A program made the translations under genes and the position numbers. Shown one piece after another: positions 1 through 8,107 of a DNA stretch of 64,000 nt (its first letter is position 1; each line of letters starts with the position of its first letter). This DNA is from Algimonas ampicilliniresistens. Lineage in GTDB: Bacteria > Pseudomonadota > Alphaproteobacteria > Caulobacterales > Maricaulaceae. Location: the NCBI RefSeq assembly GCF_030159955.1, contig NZ_BSNK01000002.1, forward strand, positions 1,178,001 through 1,242,000. The letters run 5' to 3'. The notes under the pieces are model-generated. The model worked only from the letters and a program-made list of their open reading frames with translations, was not told where the DNA came from and ran no database searches.

Positions 1-521
1 ACCGTACCGATGAAGCCGAGCGACGGGATTAGCCATGTCAGATAGCGGAGGATCGAATAGCGCAAGTCAATCTCGTGCATGTAAAGCTCAAGCGACGCGT
101 TCATCACGCCGAGGGCTTGATCCTCTTTCCCACTGACGCGGTATTGGTCGATCGTTCGGGCGATTAGGCGAGGCAGAAATGCATTCCGGGCGAATTTACG
201 GCTCGCAATACTGTCGCGAATTTTGCCGAGCACGTCCATATCGAGCCGCCGTCCATCGGTTGGGAGGTAACCCCGCGCGAGCTGGCTTTCCTCATCCTTG
301 GCTGCAGACCAGCGCAGCACGAGCTCGCCAAAGCCAATGAACAGTGCAACCCACATGATGTTTTGGATGGTGAACGGCCAGAAGCTGGCGTCGCTATCGA
401 GCAGGATTTCCTGCAGCTGCGGCCCAGTTGTGAAGCGGATAATGCCGATTAGTACGATCGCTGCGACAATGGCCACAATGAACACGAAGGTCCGTTTGAG
501 AAGGGTGTCAGTCTGGTTCAT
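1..521 (-). CDS. MotA/TolQ/ExbB-type proton channel subunit (3' part outside window)
   Basis: Translating the minus strand from the ATG at 521 gives 173 codons without a stop before the window edge, so the gene is partial. The start MNQTDTLLKR is followed by a membrane helix at about residues 10-29, a second at about 48-70 (FWPFTIQNIMWVALF), a cytoplasmic segment of about 90 residues, and then the beginning of a third helix with LIPSLGFIGTV. That last motif matches the pore-lining helix of MotA/TolQ/ExbB proteins (family knowledge). It lies 43 bp downstream of a gene for a MotB/ExbD-like anchored VWA protein, which is the expected partner type. The role is inferred to be the stator or channel half of an ion-driven envelope complex; the substrate or load is unknown. 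Confidence 0.75.
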   Translation of the reverse strand, partial: MNQTDTLLKRTFVFIVAIVAAIVLIGIIRFTTGPQLQEILLDSDASFWPFTIQNIMWVALFIGFGELVLRWSAAKDEESQLARGYLPTDGRRLDMDVLGKIRDSIASRKFARNAFLPRLIARTIDQYRVSGKEDQALGVMNASLELYMHEIDLRYSILRYLTWLIPSLGFIGT

Positions 522-564
522 TGCGTCAGTCCTATTCGGCTGAGTGTATTTTGGGAATGGGGCA

Positions 565-1548
565 TCAATCGCAGACCCCTTTGTCGGAACTGGCCAGCGC
601 CATGAACTGACCGCCATTGCGCGCGGCTAAATCTTCCATGAATTCGACAGTGCCGTCATAATCGAAATAGTTGCCGACGACGACGGTGTGGATTTCTTTC
701 CGCCCGCCATTCATTTGCGTCAGTTCGCGGACCAGACGCGTGGGCGACAGCCCATTATTGGCGCGTGGATTGGGTAACCCGTCTGAGACGAGGAAAATTG
801 CGTCACCCGGACCGGACAGCAATTTTTCAAAAGCATTGAGCATGGAAGCGGAACCACCGAACTGCCCAGTCAGACGTGCAGCAAACTGCTTGGCCTGTCC
901 TTGCGTGCCAGCGGCATTGATGTTGCGCAGGCCGCCGCCGGGCGGCCAGCTTTGCGTGCGTGGGCCACTATCGGTTTGTTGAAAACCCAAAATAGACAGC
1001 GCGTGATTATCTTGGAGACTATCGATGATACGGTCCACGGCGCGACCGACACTACGTTCGTGACCCGCCATGCAGCGGTTCATGTCGAGTGCGATGGTGA
1101 CATCGTCCTGCGCTGTTTTGAGGCCCAAAAAGCGGAACGATACGAGGGCGGGTTTTGGACTGTCCTGCGGGGCAGGTTTGTCTTCCATGGGTTCAGGTAC
1201 GGGTGCAGCGCGAATGACTTCGGCTTGTTTTTCTAACAGGGCCGCTTCCGCTGCGCGTAACTCTGCCAAGAGTTTTTCTGCGTCTGAGCGAATATCTGAG
1301 ACCGCTTGCGTCGACGCTGACCGCTTCGCCTCCAGTGCCTTGCGTTTCTCAACCGTTTCGACCGAACTATCTTCGGCAGCGCGGAGCAGGTCGCTGATCG
1401 CATTCTCAGGCGTGAGTTCGCGGATTTCCTTCTGATAATAAGGCAGCAGGATAATCGCGAGCAGGGCGAACGCCCCCATCGCGGCGGCGAACAAGTCGAC
1501 CGCGCTCATCGAGAAGACGTTCACCTCTCTGTCGGGACGTCTCTTCAT
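565..1548 (-). CDS. Membrane-anchored VWA-like protein with degenerate MIDAS and MotB/ExbD-like helix
   Basis: 327 aa. A short basic N-terminus precedes one helix at about 15-37 (SAVDLFAAAMGAFALLAII) with Asp18 at its cytoplasmic end, the position and context of the proton-carrying Asp in MotB (established family feature, alignment by eye). Residues about 45-115 are Ala/Glu/Lys-rich and look coiled-coil, followed by a Pro-rich linker and a C-terminal VWA-like fold from about 135. The metal site is degraded: the DxSxS motif reads DMNRC at 155-159, while the later Asp (VSDG, D256) remains. It overlaps the upstream VWA gene by four bases (ATGA), suggesting translational coupling. It is a likely non-metal-binding partner of the intact paralogue next door; the function is otherwise unknown. 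Confidence 0.7.
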   Translation of the reverse strand: MKRRPDREVNVFSMSAVDLFAAAMGAFALLAIILLPYYQKEIRELTPENAISDLLRAAEDSSVETVEKRKALEAKRSASTQAVSDIRSDAEKLLAELRAAEAALLEKQAEVIRAAPVPEPMEDKPAPQDSPKPALVSFRFLGLKTAQDDVTIALDMNRCMAGHERSVGRAVDRIIDSLQDNHALSILGFQQTDSGPRTQSWPPGGGLRNINAAGTQGQAKQFAARLTGQFGGSASMLNAFEKLLSGPGDAIFLVSDGLPNPRANNGLSPTRLVRELTQMNGGRKEIHTVVVGNYFDYDGTVEFMEDLAARNGGQFMALASSDKGVCD

Positions 1549-2483
1549 CGGGCTCTCCCGACAAAGTCGCCGCGATTATTATTGGCGAGTTCCTGCAAGA
1601 ACAGAGTGAGCTGCGGGTCGGATGTATAGTCACCAATGGCGACCGTATGGATCTCCGTTCGACCCCGGTTTCGGCGCGTAATGTTGGTGACGATATTGCC
1701 CGGATCGCCATCATCAGGTTGACCGTCGCTAATAAGGATGACCGCGCCGGGTTGTACGTTCAGCGCTCGGACCAGCGCGCTTTGCGTCGGTGTCCCGCCG
1801 CCAAATTGGCGTGGCAATCCCTGCACGAACCGCAGAGCGCCGCGAACTTCACCGGGCGTCGCCCGCGTCAGTGACCCTCCCGGCGGATAGACTGAATAGC
1901 TCGGGCCACCTCGATAGCCGAGAATAGCGAAGCGGTTGTCGGATTGCATCTGGCCGAGAATTTCTTCCAGAGCGGAGACAACATTGCCGGTATGCGACCG
2001 CATTGATCCGGACATATCGACCACGATCATCACATCTTTCCGAGATGTGCCAATACCGAGAATAGAAAACTCGACGCCGCGTCCAGTGGAGCGCGGAGGA
2101 TTAGGTATGGGGTCGGGTTCTGGGACGGGTTTCGGGATTGGGGGCGGGTCAGGAATTTCGATTTCCGCCGTCTGCTGTTGCACTTCGCGGATTTTCGCTT
2201 CGACCTCGGACATATTCTCTTCGGTCGTACGATATTGTCGATCAAGCAGGCGGATTTCAGCTTGGATCGCGCGGATTTCCGCCATTTCCGATTGGGTGGA
2301 CGAGGCAACCAGTCGGCGTTTCTCGACCATTTCCTCTAGCTCTTCCATCGACGTGTCCGTGCCGCCCAGCTTGTAATAGGGAAACAGGACCAGAACGATC
2401 AGAATGAATGCCCCGAGCGCAGCCGCGAACAGGTCCAAAGCTGAGATGGAAAAGACCGTAATGTTGCGGCGGCGTGAGCGCAT
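1545..2483 (-). CDS. Membrane-anchored VWA protein with intact MIDAS and MotB/ExbD-like helix
   Basis: 312 aa. The N-terminal helix at about 14-36 (SALDLFAAALGAFILIVLVL) has Asp17 at its start, closely resembling the neighbouring paralogue and the MotB pattern of Asp followed by small and hydrophobic residues. Residues 45-110 look coiled-coil, 111-130 are a Pro-rich PxP linker, and the rest is a VWA domain. The MIDAS metal site is complete: DMSGS (D156, S158, S160), Thr231 in GGGTPTQ and Asp253 in ISDG. VWA domains bind protein ligands through a divalent cation (family knowledge). The predicted topology puts the VWA domain in the periplasm. Operon position between a secreted protein and the degenerate paralogue supports a shared complex. 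The ligand is not evident. Confidence 0.75.
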   Translation of the reverse strand: MRSRRRNITVFSISALDLFAAALGAFILIVLVLFPYYKLGGTDTSMEELEEMVEKRRLVASSTQSEMAEIRAIQAEIRLLDRQYRTTEENMSEVEAKIREVQQQTAEIEIPDPPPIPKPVPEPDPIPNPPRSTGRGVEFSILGIGTSRKDVMIVVDMSGSMRSHTGNVVSALEEILGQMQSDNRFAILGYRGGPSYSVYPPGGSLTRATPGEVRGALRFVQGLPRQFGGGTPTQSALVRALNVQPGAVILISDGQPDDGDPGNIVTNITRRNRGRTEIHTVAIGDYTSDPQLTLFLQELANNNRGDFVGRAR

Positions 2484-2492
2484 GGCTGCGCG

Positions 2493-3281
2493 TTAGCCCA
2501 CCGAGCCAAGAATGCGAACGAGGGAATAAAGTCTTTCCTGCTGCGCTTTTTCACGCGCCTGCGCATCCATATCGCGCGCCAGCGTGGCGGCGTCCTGAAA
2601 GGCTTCGACGTTGACGCTTTCGTTTACGGCATCGTTGGAACGCGATAATTTAGTATCTAGGTCGCCCATGAACAGCGCTTCCAGTTCATCAACCTCATCA
2701 ACAAAACCAACATATTCAATGTCGTCCCGTTCGGTCACAAGTGACGCGGCATAGGCTTGCGCGGCATTATTATCGCCGCCGCCGAGACGATCCAGCGCCT
2801 CGGACAGAATCTGGCGCAGATAAAGCGCATCTTCCCGGATGACGATATCGGTGTCGGCAAGATCGGGATCAAACGCGAGCAGGCTATCGACTTGCCCTTG
2901 GACAAAGGGGCCGCAAAGCGCATCAAAATAGGCAATATGCGACATGCTGGCGACGGTTTGGGCCGGAGCAGCCTGACGAAGGACCGGGTCGGCGATGTCT
3001 TCGATTACATCGATCATCGGCCAGCCTGCGGGGAGGCGTCGGGTTTCATTCTCGGCCATGTAGCGCGCCATAAGAACGGAAAGTTCTGGCGAGACATCTT
3101 TGGCCAATTCTTGGCTAAGACGGAAGAAAACATAGCGCGACTCTGGGCTGTCATCGGGGAAACCCGACATCATCACTACGCATTGCTCCGTTTGCTCTGC
3201 CGTGAGCGTCACCGCAGGCACATGCGCCATGACGGATGTTGGGAGCAGCAACGCAACAGCGGTCAAAAAGAACTGTTTCAT
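2493..3281 (-). CDS. Secreted protein of unknown function in the VWA/channel operon
   Basis: 262 aa. The N-terminus MKQFFLTAVALLLPTSVMAH is a clear Sec signal peptide with cleavage after VMA predicted. The mature protein is acidic and helical in appearance, with no family I recognise. The C-terminal 60 residues (rich in Asp, Glu and Ala) look alpha-helical. It has two Cys in the mature region (QTEQC and DALC) that might pair. It starts within the stop codon of the upstream lipoprotein gene (ATGA, 3278-3281) and ends 9 bp before the VWA gene start, so it is almost certainly co-translated with them. A periplasmic subunit or ligand of the VWA proteins is an inference from context only. Confidence 0.6.
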   Translation of the reverse strand: MKQFFLTAVALLLPTSVMAHVPAVTLTAEQTEQCVVMMSGFPDDSPESRYVFFRLSQELAKDVSPELSVLMARYMAENETRRLPAGWPMIDVIEDIADPVLRQAAPAQTVASMSHIAYFDALCGPFVQGQVDSLLAFDPDLADTDIVIREDALYLRQILSEALDRLGGGDNNAAQAYAASLVTERDDIEYVGFVDEVDELEALFMGDLDTKLSRSNDAVNESVNVEAFQDAATLARDMDAQAREKAQQERLYSLVRILGSVG

Positions 3282-5158
3282 CCGGTTTGGTCTCCCAATC
3301 TAAAAGGCGAGGCAATCACCGATCCGGCCGGTGCTGCCCCCATATCTCGACCCGCCTTATACCGTCTGAGTGCAACAGAACCTGAACGCTCGACTTGAAC
3401 GGCTCCATTGGCCGATCCGGCCGAAAAGTTACCTTCAATGGAGTAAGAGCCCTCGGCTGCGCGTACGATCCGGTAGCCGGGGCCGTCGGCAAGACCGTTA
3501 CGGGCATAGCCATAATGTTCGACCAGATCTCCGTTTGCGTTACGGAAGACGCCCACGCCCGATCCGTTGGCGAGGCCGTTCTCGCAAGTCCCGAGCCATG
3601 TGCCTGGGTCAGACGGAGCATTATAGGTGCAACGCGTCGCAATCGTATCCAGCGCGCGCTGGTTCTCGGCGTAAAGTTCGCCGAGTTTGCTCTTTAAGTC
3701 CTCAAACCGGATGGCCGTAATCGTCTCGCTACTGTCGATAAGGTCGACTTGGATTTCCGTTTGCGCGGTTAATGCCGGGACGACGGATTGAATATAATTA
3801 TTGCCAACGCCCTTGGAGAGGCGGTTCTTACGCATCGCTTCTGTGGCCGAAAAGATGGCGCCTTGGATCATGGCTTGAGCGGCTAGTTTTTCGCCAAAGC
3901 TGTTATCGTCCTGACTGGCGATGGCAACGCCGCCAATCGCCGCCGCAAAGGCCGCTGCTGTGGCTATGTTTTGCTGGCGTGCGAGTTGGCGACGGCGTTC
4001 CAGAACCCGGTGCTCTTCCTTGAGCATATCCCGAACTTGAGCCCCCATCTCACCATTAATCACCCCGTCATAGAGCCGCAAAGATTGGACCGAGAGGTAG
4101 TTCTGCTCTGCGTCTAGAAGACGATCCGCATAGCGCAGGCGAGCCAGGTAATCGGGGTCGGTACTGCCAACTAGCGTCAGGGCGGCGAGGCTTTCATCAT
4201 AGTCGGCGATAACGTCCGCGCGGCGAAACATGGCCGCTTTGTTCGCGTCGGTTGCGTTGATCAATGTAATGATCTGGTTCGCAAACCCATTCGTGAAGGG
4301 GGCCTCTAAAATGTCGCCACTATCCTTGCTCATTTCGGCAAGCGCTGATCCATCCAACTGGATTTTTTCAATGGGGTAAGCGCGGACAGCGCCTTGCGCC
4401 CGACCTCGAAGTCCGGTGGACGCGGGGGACAGCCTCGGCGTGCCAGAAATATGACTGATGAAATCCAGCTCGGGGACACCCGCTTCAATCCGGCCCTCTT
4501 GCAGCGTCGTCGCATCCGTAATGCCCTGCGCATAGTTTTGACCGGCTGCGGCCCCGATTAAGGGCGCTGAGGCCATAAGAATGCCTTCCGTGCCGACGGC
4601 AGCGCGCGGGTCCGTGCGAACCGTTACGACGGGCGTAACCAGATCGCCGAAGGAGAGCGGCTTATCGCCCATCATCCGCTCCGCATCCGGATAGCTATAG
4701 GCGGTGAAATCAACGGTCACGACGGAGGCGAGGCTTTCTGCCTGCGTCATCGGCTCAGAGGTCAGTGTCCCGTCCGATGCTTTCATGACCTTGTGTGGGC
4801 TGAGCAGGACAGAATGCTCCGGCAAGCGCGCTGCCAGTTCCCGGTAAAGCGACATGGCGAAATAATTGGATTTCAATAAAATCGAGTTGGCCAAGGCTTT
4901 TGTCTCGACCGGGTCTGTATTCACACTCCCGCCGCCAATCGCCATCCCGGCATAGGCTTGGGAGAAATCGTCCTCAGCGTCATCCTCGACGAAAGCGGGA
5001 TATCGAACGATGGCGAGCGCGGTGCCAGATGGTGCGGTCTGCTGCACCGAAATCTCTGGCCCCGTTCCGAGCGCTGACGTTTGGATGCCCGTTGCCGTAG
5101 AGGCGCAGCCCGTCACCAGCATGGAGGCGCCGAGCAGGAAAATTAGGGACATACGCAT
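3278..5158 (-). CDS. Large lipoprotein with MORN-like C-terminal repeats
   Basis: 626 aa from the chosen start. The ATG at 5158 has GGAG seven bases upstream and gives MRMSLIFLLGASMLVTGC, a textbook lipoprotein signal with Cys18 as the lipidated residue; an earlier in-frame ATG at 5197 lacks a convincing ribosome site and would spoil the signal peptide. The central part has no family I recognise. A hydrophobic alanine-rich stretch (NIATAAAFAAAIGGVAIAS) occurs about two thirds along. The last 110 residues contain MORN-like units (GTWLGTCENGLANGSGVG, GYARNGLADGPGYR, GNFSAGSANGAV). It heads the operon with the secreted protein, the two VWA proteins and the channel subunit. An outer-membrane anchor or load for the machine is inferred. 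Confidence 0.65.
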   Translation of the reverse strand: MRMSLIFLLGASMLVTGCASTATGIQTSALGTGPEISVQQTAPSGTALAIVRYPAFVEDDAEDDFSQAYAGMAIGGGSVNTDPVETKALANSILLKSNYFAMSLYRELAARLPEHSVLLSPHKVMKASDGTLTSEPMTQAESLASVVTVDFTAYSYPDAERMMGDKPLSFGDLVTPVVTVRTDPRAAVGTEGILMASAPLIGAAAGQNYAQGITDATTLQEGRIEAGVPELDFISHISGTPRLSPASTGLRGRAQGAVRAYPIEKIQLDGSALAEMSKDSGDILEAPFTNGFANQIITLINATDANKAAMFRRADVIADYDESLAALTLVGSTDPDYLARLRYADRLLDAEQNYLSVQSLRLYDGVINGEMGAQVRDMLKEEHRVLERRRQLARQQNIATAAAFAAAIGGVAIASQDDNSFGEKLAAQAMIQGAIFSATEAMRKNRLSKGVGNNYIQSVVPALTAQTEIQVDLIDSSETITAIRFEDLKSKLGELYAENQRALDTIATRCTYNAPSDPGTWLGTCENGLANGSGVGVFRNANGDLVEHYGYARNGLADGPGYRIVRAAEGSYSIEGNFSAGSANGAVQVERSGSVALRRYKAGRDMGAAPAGSVIASPFRLGDQTG

Positions 5159-5238
5159 GTAGCGGCTCCGGGTGGGGTCATCATAGTTAGCGGGCATACC
5201 GCTACAATTTCAAACCTTAACCGGGTCTGAGTGTGTCG

Positions 5239-7014
5239 TCAGTCGCTTTGTAGTGCCTTTAAGCGCGCGAATACGCCGCGCTTTTGTCGTAGCTCGGCTT
5301 CAGTGCCCTGTTCAGTGACTTGTCCGTCTTCGATGACATAGACGCGGTCTGCACCTTTGATGGTGGCGAGGCGGTGCGCGATGACAAGTGTGGTGCGACC
5401 TTCTGACAAGCGGTCTAATGCAGCCTGCACTTTGGCTTCTGACTCAGCGTCGAGAGCTGACGTCGCTTCATCCAATAGGAGGATCGTTGCGTCCCGAAGG
5501 ATAGCGCGAGCGATGGACAGCCGTTGGCGCTGGCCACCAGATAATGTGTCGCCGGATTCACCCAAGACTGTGTCGTAGCCAGCTGGAAGTGCGTTAATGA
5601 AGTCATGCGCATCTGCGGCTTTCGCAGCGGCGATGATGGCGTCTCGAGGACTCCCGGCGCGACCTAATGCGATATTCTCGGCGATCGTATCAGAGAACAG
5701 CGTGACGTGCTGACTGACGAGCGCGATGTGTTGCCGAAGGCTGGCTAGCGTTAAAGACCGAACATTGTGACCGTCGATCAACACCTCGCCTTCGCTCGCG
5801 TCGAACAGCCGTGGGACAAGATTGAGGATGGTCGACTTGCCGCCGCCGGACGGGCCGACCAGGGCGATCCGCTCGCCGACTTTCGCGCTAATGGATACAC
5901 CCTTAAGGGCCTTCGTGCCGTCAGCATAGGCGAAGGACACATTGCGCAGCTCGACAGAACCTTGAATGTTGTCCAGCGCAATCGCATCCGGCGCCTCTAA
6001 GACGTTCGAGCGTAGATCGGCGAGGGCGAAGACGCGCGACAGGCTGGCGAGCATTTCCTGCACCACATTGTTCATTGTCCCCAAAGCCCGCAGACGAGGC
6101 GCCAAGATTAGCAGCCCGGTCAGCACAGCGACAATCTCACCGGGCGTGACAGCATCTTGCCGGATCATCCAAATGCCAAAGATCAGGACGCCAGCGATGG
6201 CGAGCCCGCCTAGCACTTCGAGGATCGGATCGACCCGGGCCTGTTGGCTAACCAGTTTCAGGAAGAGACGGATGCGCGTCGTAAAGCTTTCGCCCAATCG
6301 CGCGCGTTCCCGGTCTTCTAATCCGTACGCTCGGATCAGTCTTGCCCCGTCGAGGCTTTCTTTTAACTGTGCCGTAATCAGACCGACATGAGCTTGCGCT
6401 TCGGTGGCAGAGCCGCGCATCCGCCGAGACAGCGCGATCAAGGGTGCGAGCGCCAAACCGAACACGGCCATCGCCAGTGAGAGCTGCCAGCTTTGGACCA
6501 GCATCGCCGTGATCACGAAAAGAACAGATAACAGATCGCGCACCAGATTGCCGACGACGCGGATCAAGGCGTTTCCGACCACACCCACGTCAGACACGAA
6601 CCGTGAGATCAAAGTGCCAGTCGGTTCGCGCGACAAGGTTGCCAGATCGACATTCAACGCGGCGTCGAACATGTCCTGCTGCATCGCAGCAACGGCATTG
6701 AGAGAAATCGAGTTCGTTGCAACGCGTTGTAAATAGTTCGTTGCGGCACTGATCAGCGGAATGCCGATAATGAATGGAAGGATCAGGCGCGCATAATCAC
6801 CAACGGATGTGTCCGCTCCGGCATCAATTACAGTTTGGACGACGAACAAATATGCGGCCGTCGCGGCCGCATAGATCGCCATATAGACGAAGGCGAGGAT
6901 CAACCGACCCCGTTGCGGAGCCAGATAGTCACGCCAAAGACGTGTAAGCAGCGCGCGATCCGGATCTACGTCCTTTTGCGGCGCTACTGCCTGTTCCGGG
7001 CTTGGCTCAGCCAA
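5239..7014 (-). CDS. msbA: ABC exporter, fused permease-ATPase, MsbA-like
   Basis: 591 aa, a half-transporter. An N-terminal six-helix permease domain (about 35-320) is followed by a nucleotide-binding domain with Walker A GPSGGGKST (387-395), signature LSGGQ (491-495), Walker B ILLLDE (511-516) and the switch His in VIAHRL. Such proteins act as homodimers in the inner membrane; MsbA flips lipid A-core. The assignment to lipid A rests on length, domain order and position next to pmbA and an IMPase/DUF4170 gene, a block that in many alphaproteobacteria leads into lipid A genes (waaA, lpxK). Another lipid or drug substrate cannot be excluded. It overlaps the upstream IMPase gene by eight bases. 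Confidence 0.75.
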   Translation of the reverse strand: MAEPSPEQAVAPQKDVDPDRALLTRLWRDYLAPQRGRLILAFVYMAIYAAATAAYLFVVQTVIDAGADTSVGDYARLILPFIIGIPLISAATNYLQRVATNSISLNAVAAMQQDMFDAALNVDLATLSREPTGTLISRFVSDVGVVGNALIRVVGNLVRDLLSVLFVITAMLVQSWQLSLAMAVFGLALAPLIALSRRMRGSATEAQAHVGLITAQLKESLDGARLIRAYGLEDRERARLGESFTTRIRLFLKLVSQQARVDPILEVLGGLAIAGVLIFGIWMIRQDAVTPGEIVAVLTGLLILAPRLRALGTMNNVVQEMLASLSRVFALADLRSNVLEAPDAIALDNIQGSVELRNVSFAYADGTKALKGVSISAKVGERIALVGPSGGGKSTILNLVPRLFDASEGEVLIDGHNVRSLTLASLRQHIALVSQHVTLFSDTIAENIALGRAGSPRDAIIAAAKAADAHDFINALPAGYDTVLGESGDTLSGGQRQRLSIARAILRDATILLLDEATSALDAESEAKVQAALDRLSEGRTTLVIAHRLATIKGADRVYVIEDGQVTEQGTEAELRQKRGVFARLKALQSD

Positions 7015-8107
7015 TGACGCCGTCTTTGTCCGGATCGATCAGCTCATGCGCATGCAGGATGAAATAGCGCGCATGGGCATTATCGACGGTGCGTTGGGCC
7101 GCTGACTTCCAAGCATCATGCGCTTCAGCATAATTGGCATAAGCACCGACGAAATCGACAGCTTTTAGATCTTTGAAGGTCGTTTTGTTGGGGTCCACCA
7201 GCTCGCCGCCAATGACGAGGTGGAGAAGTTGTACGGGCGCTGTGTCACGGTCGCTCATGGTGGTTCCTAGATATCGGTAGTCCTGAAGTGTGGCCTCGCC
7301 GCTTGCGAGCTTTGCCATCACGGGTTTCACGCGCTCCAATAGCAAGGCGTGAAGAGCCGGGGAAGCGCAAATCACGCCCATTCCTGAGGTCGTCTCACCA
7401 TCATAGCGGTGTAGCTTACCATTGAGGTCTGTGACGTGCGCGCCAGCTTCGGTCGCGATCAATGTGGCCGCAGCCACATCCCAGTCGGATTTGGGCGTGA
7501 AGGACACGGTTGCATCAGCATGACTGCCGGCGACCATCACCATCCGGTAGGCCATACTATTGCTGATTTTATAGCGCATGTCCGGGAAGTTGAGGCGTTT
7601 GAACTTGCGCGAATAGCCGACCATTATGCAGCCATCGACGGCGCTGCATCCGCCAACCTGCAAGGCTTTCCCGTTCAATGTTGCGCCGCAGCCTTGCCGG
7701 GCGGAATAAAACTCGTCTTTCAGCGGATTGAACACACAGCCTGCAACGGCAAAGCCATTTTCGACAATAGCGACCGACACAGCAAAGCCCGGCTTGCGGT
7801 CGATAAAGGCGCGGGTGCCATCAATCGGGTCCACTACGAATGTTCGACGGCACGTTCGGCGCGACTGATCATCCTTCGTTTCTTCGGACAGCCAGCCATA
7901 ATCCGGGCGTGCGCCCATCAATTCGGCTTGCAGGTAATCGTTTACGGCAATATCGGCGTCGGTGACAGGATGGTTCTCGCATTTGTCCCAAACGCGCGCA
8001 TCATTGCGATGATAGGCGTCGAGACAGATTCGTCCGGCCTCACGCACGGCGCGTTCGATCAGGGCAAGGTCGTCTGCGTCGGTCGGATCAGACCTAACGT
8101 CCGGCAA
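7007..8107 (-). CDS. Inositol-monophosphatase-family phosphatase fused to DUF4170
   Basis: 366 aa. Residues 1-270 form an IMPase/CysQ-type Mg-dependent phosphatase: VTDAD at 48-52, the metal-binding EE at 75-76, DPIDGT at 93-98 and WDVAA at 209-213. CysQ-type members hydrolyse 3'-phosphoadenosine 5'-phosphate and others act on inositol phosphates; the substrate cannot be told here. Residues 284-366 match DUF4170 (QLLHLVIGGELVD, TVDNAHARYFILH), which is normally a separate downstream gene of about 80 aa. The reading frame runs through without a stop, yet the DUF4170 part begins at a Met with its own ribosome site (see 7256-7268). It overlaps both neighbours (14 bp with pmbA, 8 bp with the ABC gene). 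Confidence 0.8.
   Translation of the reverse strand: MPDVRSDPTDADDLALIERAVREAGRICLDAYHRNDARVWDKCENHPVTDADIAVNDYLQAELMGARPDYGWLSEETKDDQSRRTCRRTFVVDPIDGTRAFIDRKPGFAVSVAIVENGFAVAGCVFNPLKDEFYSARQGCGATLNGKALQVGGCSAVDGCIMVGYSRKFKRLNFPDMRYKISNSMAYRMVMVAGSHADATVSFTPKSDWDVAAATLIATEAGAHVTDLNGKLHRYDGETTSGMGVICASPALHALLLERVKPVMAKLASGEATLQDYRYLGTTMSDRDTAPVQLLHLVIGGELVDPNKTTFKDLKAVDFVGAYANYAEAHDAWKSAAQRTVDNAHARYFILHAHELIDPDKDGVIG
7256..7268 (-). promoter_or_regulatory. Internal ribosome binding site and ATG for a stand-alone DUF4170 product
   Basis: On the minus strand AGGA (7265-7268) lies six bases before an in-frame ATG (7256-7258) at codon 284 of the IMPase/DUF4170 gene. Starting here would give an 83-residue protein that coincides exactly with the DUF4170 domain, the usual length of the free-standing family member. 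Both a fusion protein and a free domain may therefore be made; this is inference from spacing. Confidence 0.45.

Noticed and set aside
1-5158. Zorya phage-defence system
   Set aside because: The channel and anchored B-subunits are similar in layout, but the effector genes of Zorya (helicase or nuclease) are not visible, and the B-subunits end in VWA rather than OmpA-like domains.
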